A stretch of 64,000 bases of DNA. Source: Paenibacillus sp. HB172176. Lineage in GTDB: Bacteria; Bacillota; Bacilli; Paenibacillales; Paenibacillaceae. Position 1 is the first letter of the stretch, and the number at the start of each line of letters is the position of its first letter. A model generated the notes under the pieces. The model was not told the origin of the DNA. It worked only from the letters and a program-made list of their open reading frames with translations, and did not search any database. The stretch covers positions 62,001 through 126,000 of the forward strand of contig NZ_JAATHD010000006.1 in NCBI RefSeq assembly GCF_011947265.1. Direction: 5' to 3'. Shown here one piece after another: positions 63,932 through 64,000 of this stretch. The position numbers were made by a program, and so were the translations under genes.

Positions 63932-64000
63932 GAAAAACGGTTTCGCATCAGCTTCATTCACAGTGGTACCGCAAGTTGGTGTCGCTATTCGTAGGTCTTA
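63928..64000 (+). CDS. Start of a gene cut by the window edge
   Basis: 24 codons from an ATG that overlaps the DUF58 stop: MRKTVSHQLHSQWYRKLVSL then a hydrophobic turn. In MoxR-DUF58 operons of Bacillales the third gene normally encodes a membrane protein with a transglutaminase-like domain; that identity is inferred from position only. Confidence 0.6.
   Translation, partial: MRKTVSHQLHSQWYRKLVSLFVGL

Noticed and set aside
1..64000. tRNA, rRNA, transposase, integrase, prophage or defence genes
   Set aside because: None was seen. All substantial open frames belong to metabolic, regulatory, transport, spore or small unknown proteins.

Overview
This window looks like chromosome from a spore-forming, moderate-GC Firmicute of the Paenibacillus/Cohnella type. 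The support is: strong AGGAGG-type ribosome binding sites, a spoVAC-spoVAD-spoVAE cassette, collagen-like glycoprotein genes of the exosporium type, YesN/YesM two-component systems next to LplA/LplB/YtcP-type sugar ABC transporters, and many AraC regulators beside glycoside hydrolases. Species assignment is inference.

Layout. (1) 1-13.5 kb, first glycan-use locus: a truncated AraC gene diverges from a GH95-like hydrolase, followed by a response regulator/histidine kinase pair, two permeases, a binding lipoprotein and a second GH95-like protein. (2) 13.9-16.7 kb: two adjacent collagen-repeat surface proteins that share a beta-rich domain in opposite positions. (3) 17-20.9 kb: nucleoside hydrolase, AraC regulator and GH51 arabinofuranosidase. 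(4) 21.0-30.6 kb, minus strand: one thiamin operon behind a TPP riboswitch with an intrinsic terminator. It carries ylmB-tenA-thiZXY (import and salvage of formylaminopyrimidine) followed by thiF-thiE-thiS-thiG-thiO-thiD (thiazole synthesis, coupling, HMP phosphorylation). thiC is not in the window. (5) 30.7-38.2 kb, mixed: two AraC genes, two Gfo/Idh/MocA oxidoreductases, a YihY-type membrane protein, two unknown lipoproteins, NikR and two small unknown proteins. (6) 38.2-59.2 kb, second glycan-use locus: AraC genes divergent from an arabinose/fucose isomerase-like enzyme and from an oxidoreductase-epimerase pair, then GH95, GH3, histidine kinase/response regulator, two permeases, binding lipoprotein and GH42. 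(7) 59.7-61.5 kb: spoVA genes. (8) 61.7-64 kb: MoxR ATPase, DUF58 protein and the start of a third gene.

How they work together. The enzyme set in loci 1, 3 and 6 (alpha-L-fucosidase-type GH95, arabinofuranosidase GH51, beta-galactosidase-type GH42, beta-glucosidase/xylosidase-type GH3, isomerase, dehydrogenases) fits stepwise side-chain removal from a fucose-, arabinose- and galactose-bearing plant polysaccharide. Oligosaccharide would be sensed by the two YesM-type kinases and imported by the two LplABC-type transporters. No ATPase for these importers is encoded here, as is common for this family, which usually shares an MsmX-type ATPase. No rRNA, tRNA, CRISPR array, transposase or prophage gene was seen.

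Limits: all family calls are from reading motifs by eye; promoters and operators are pattern matches only.
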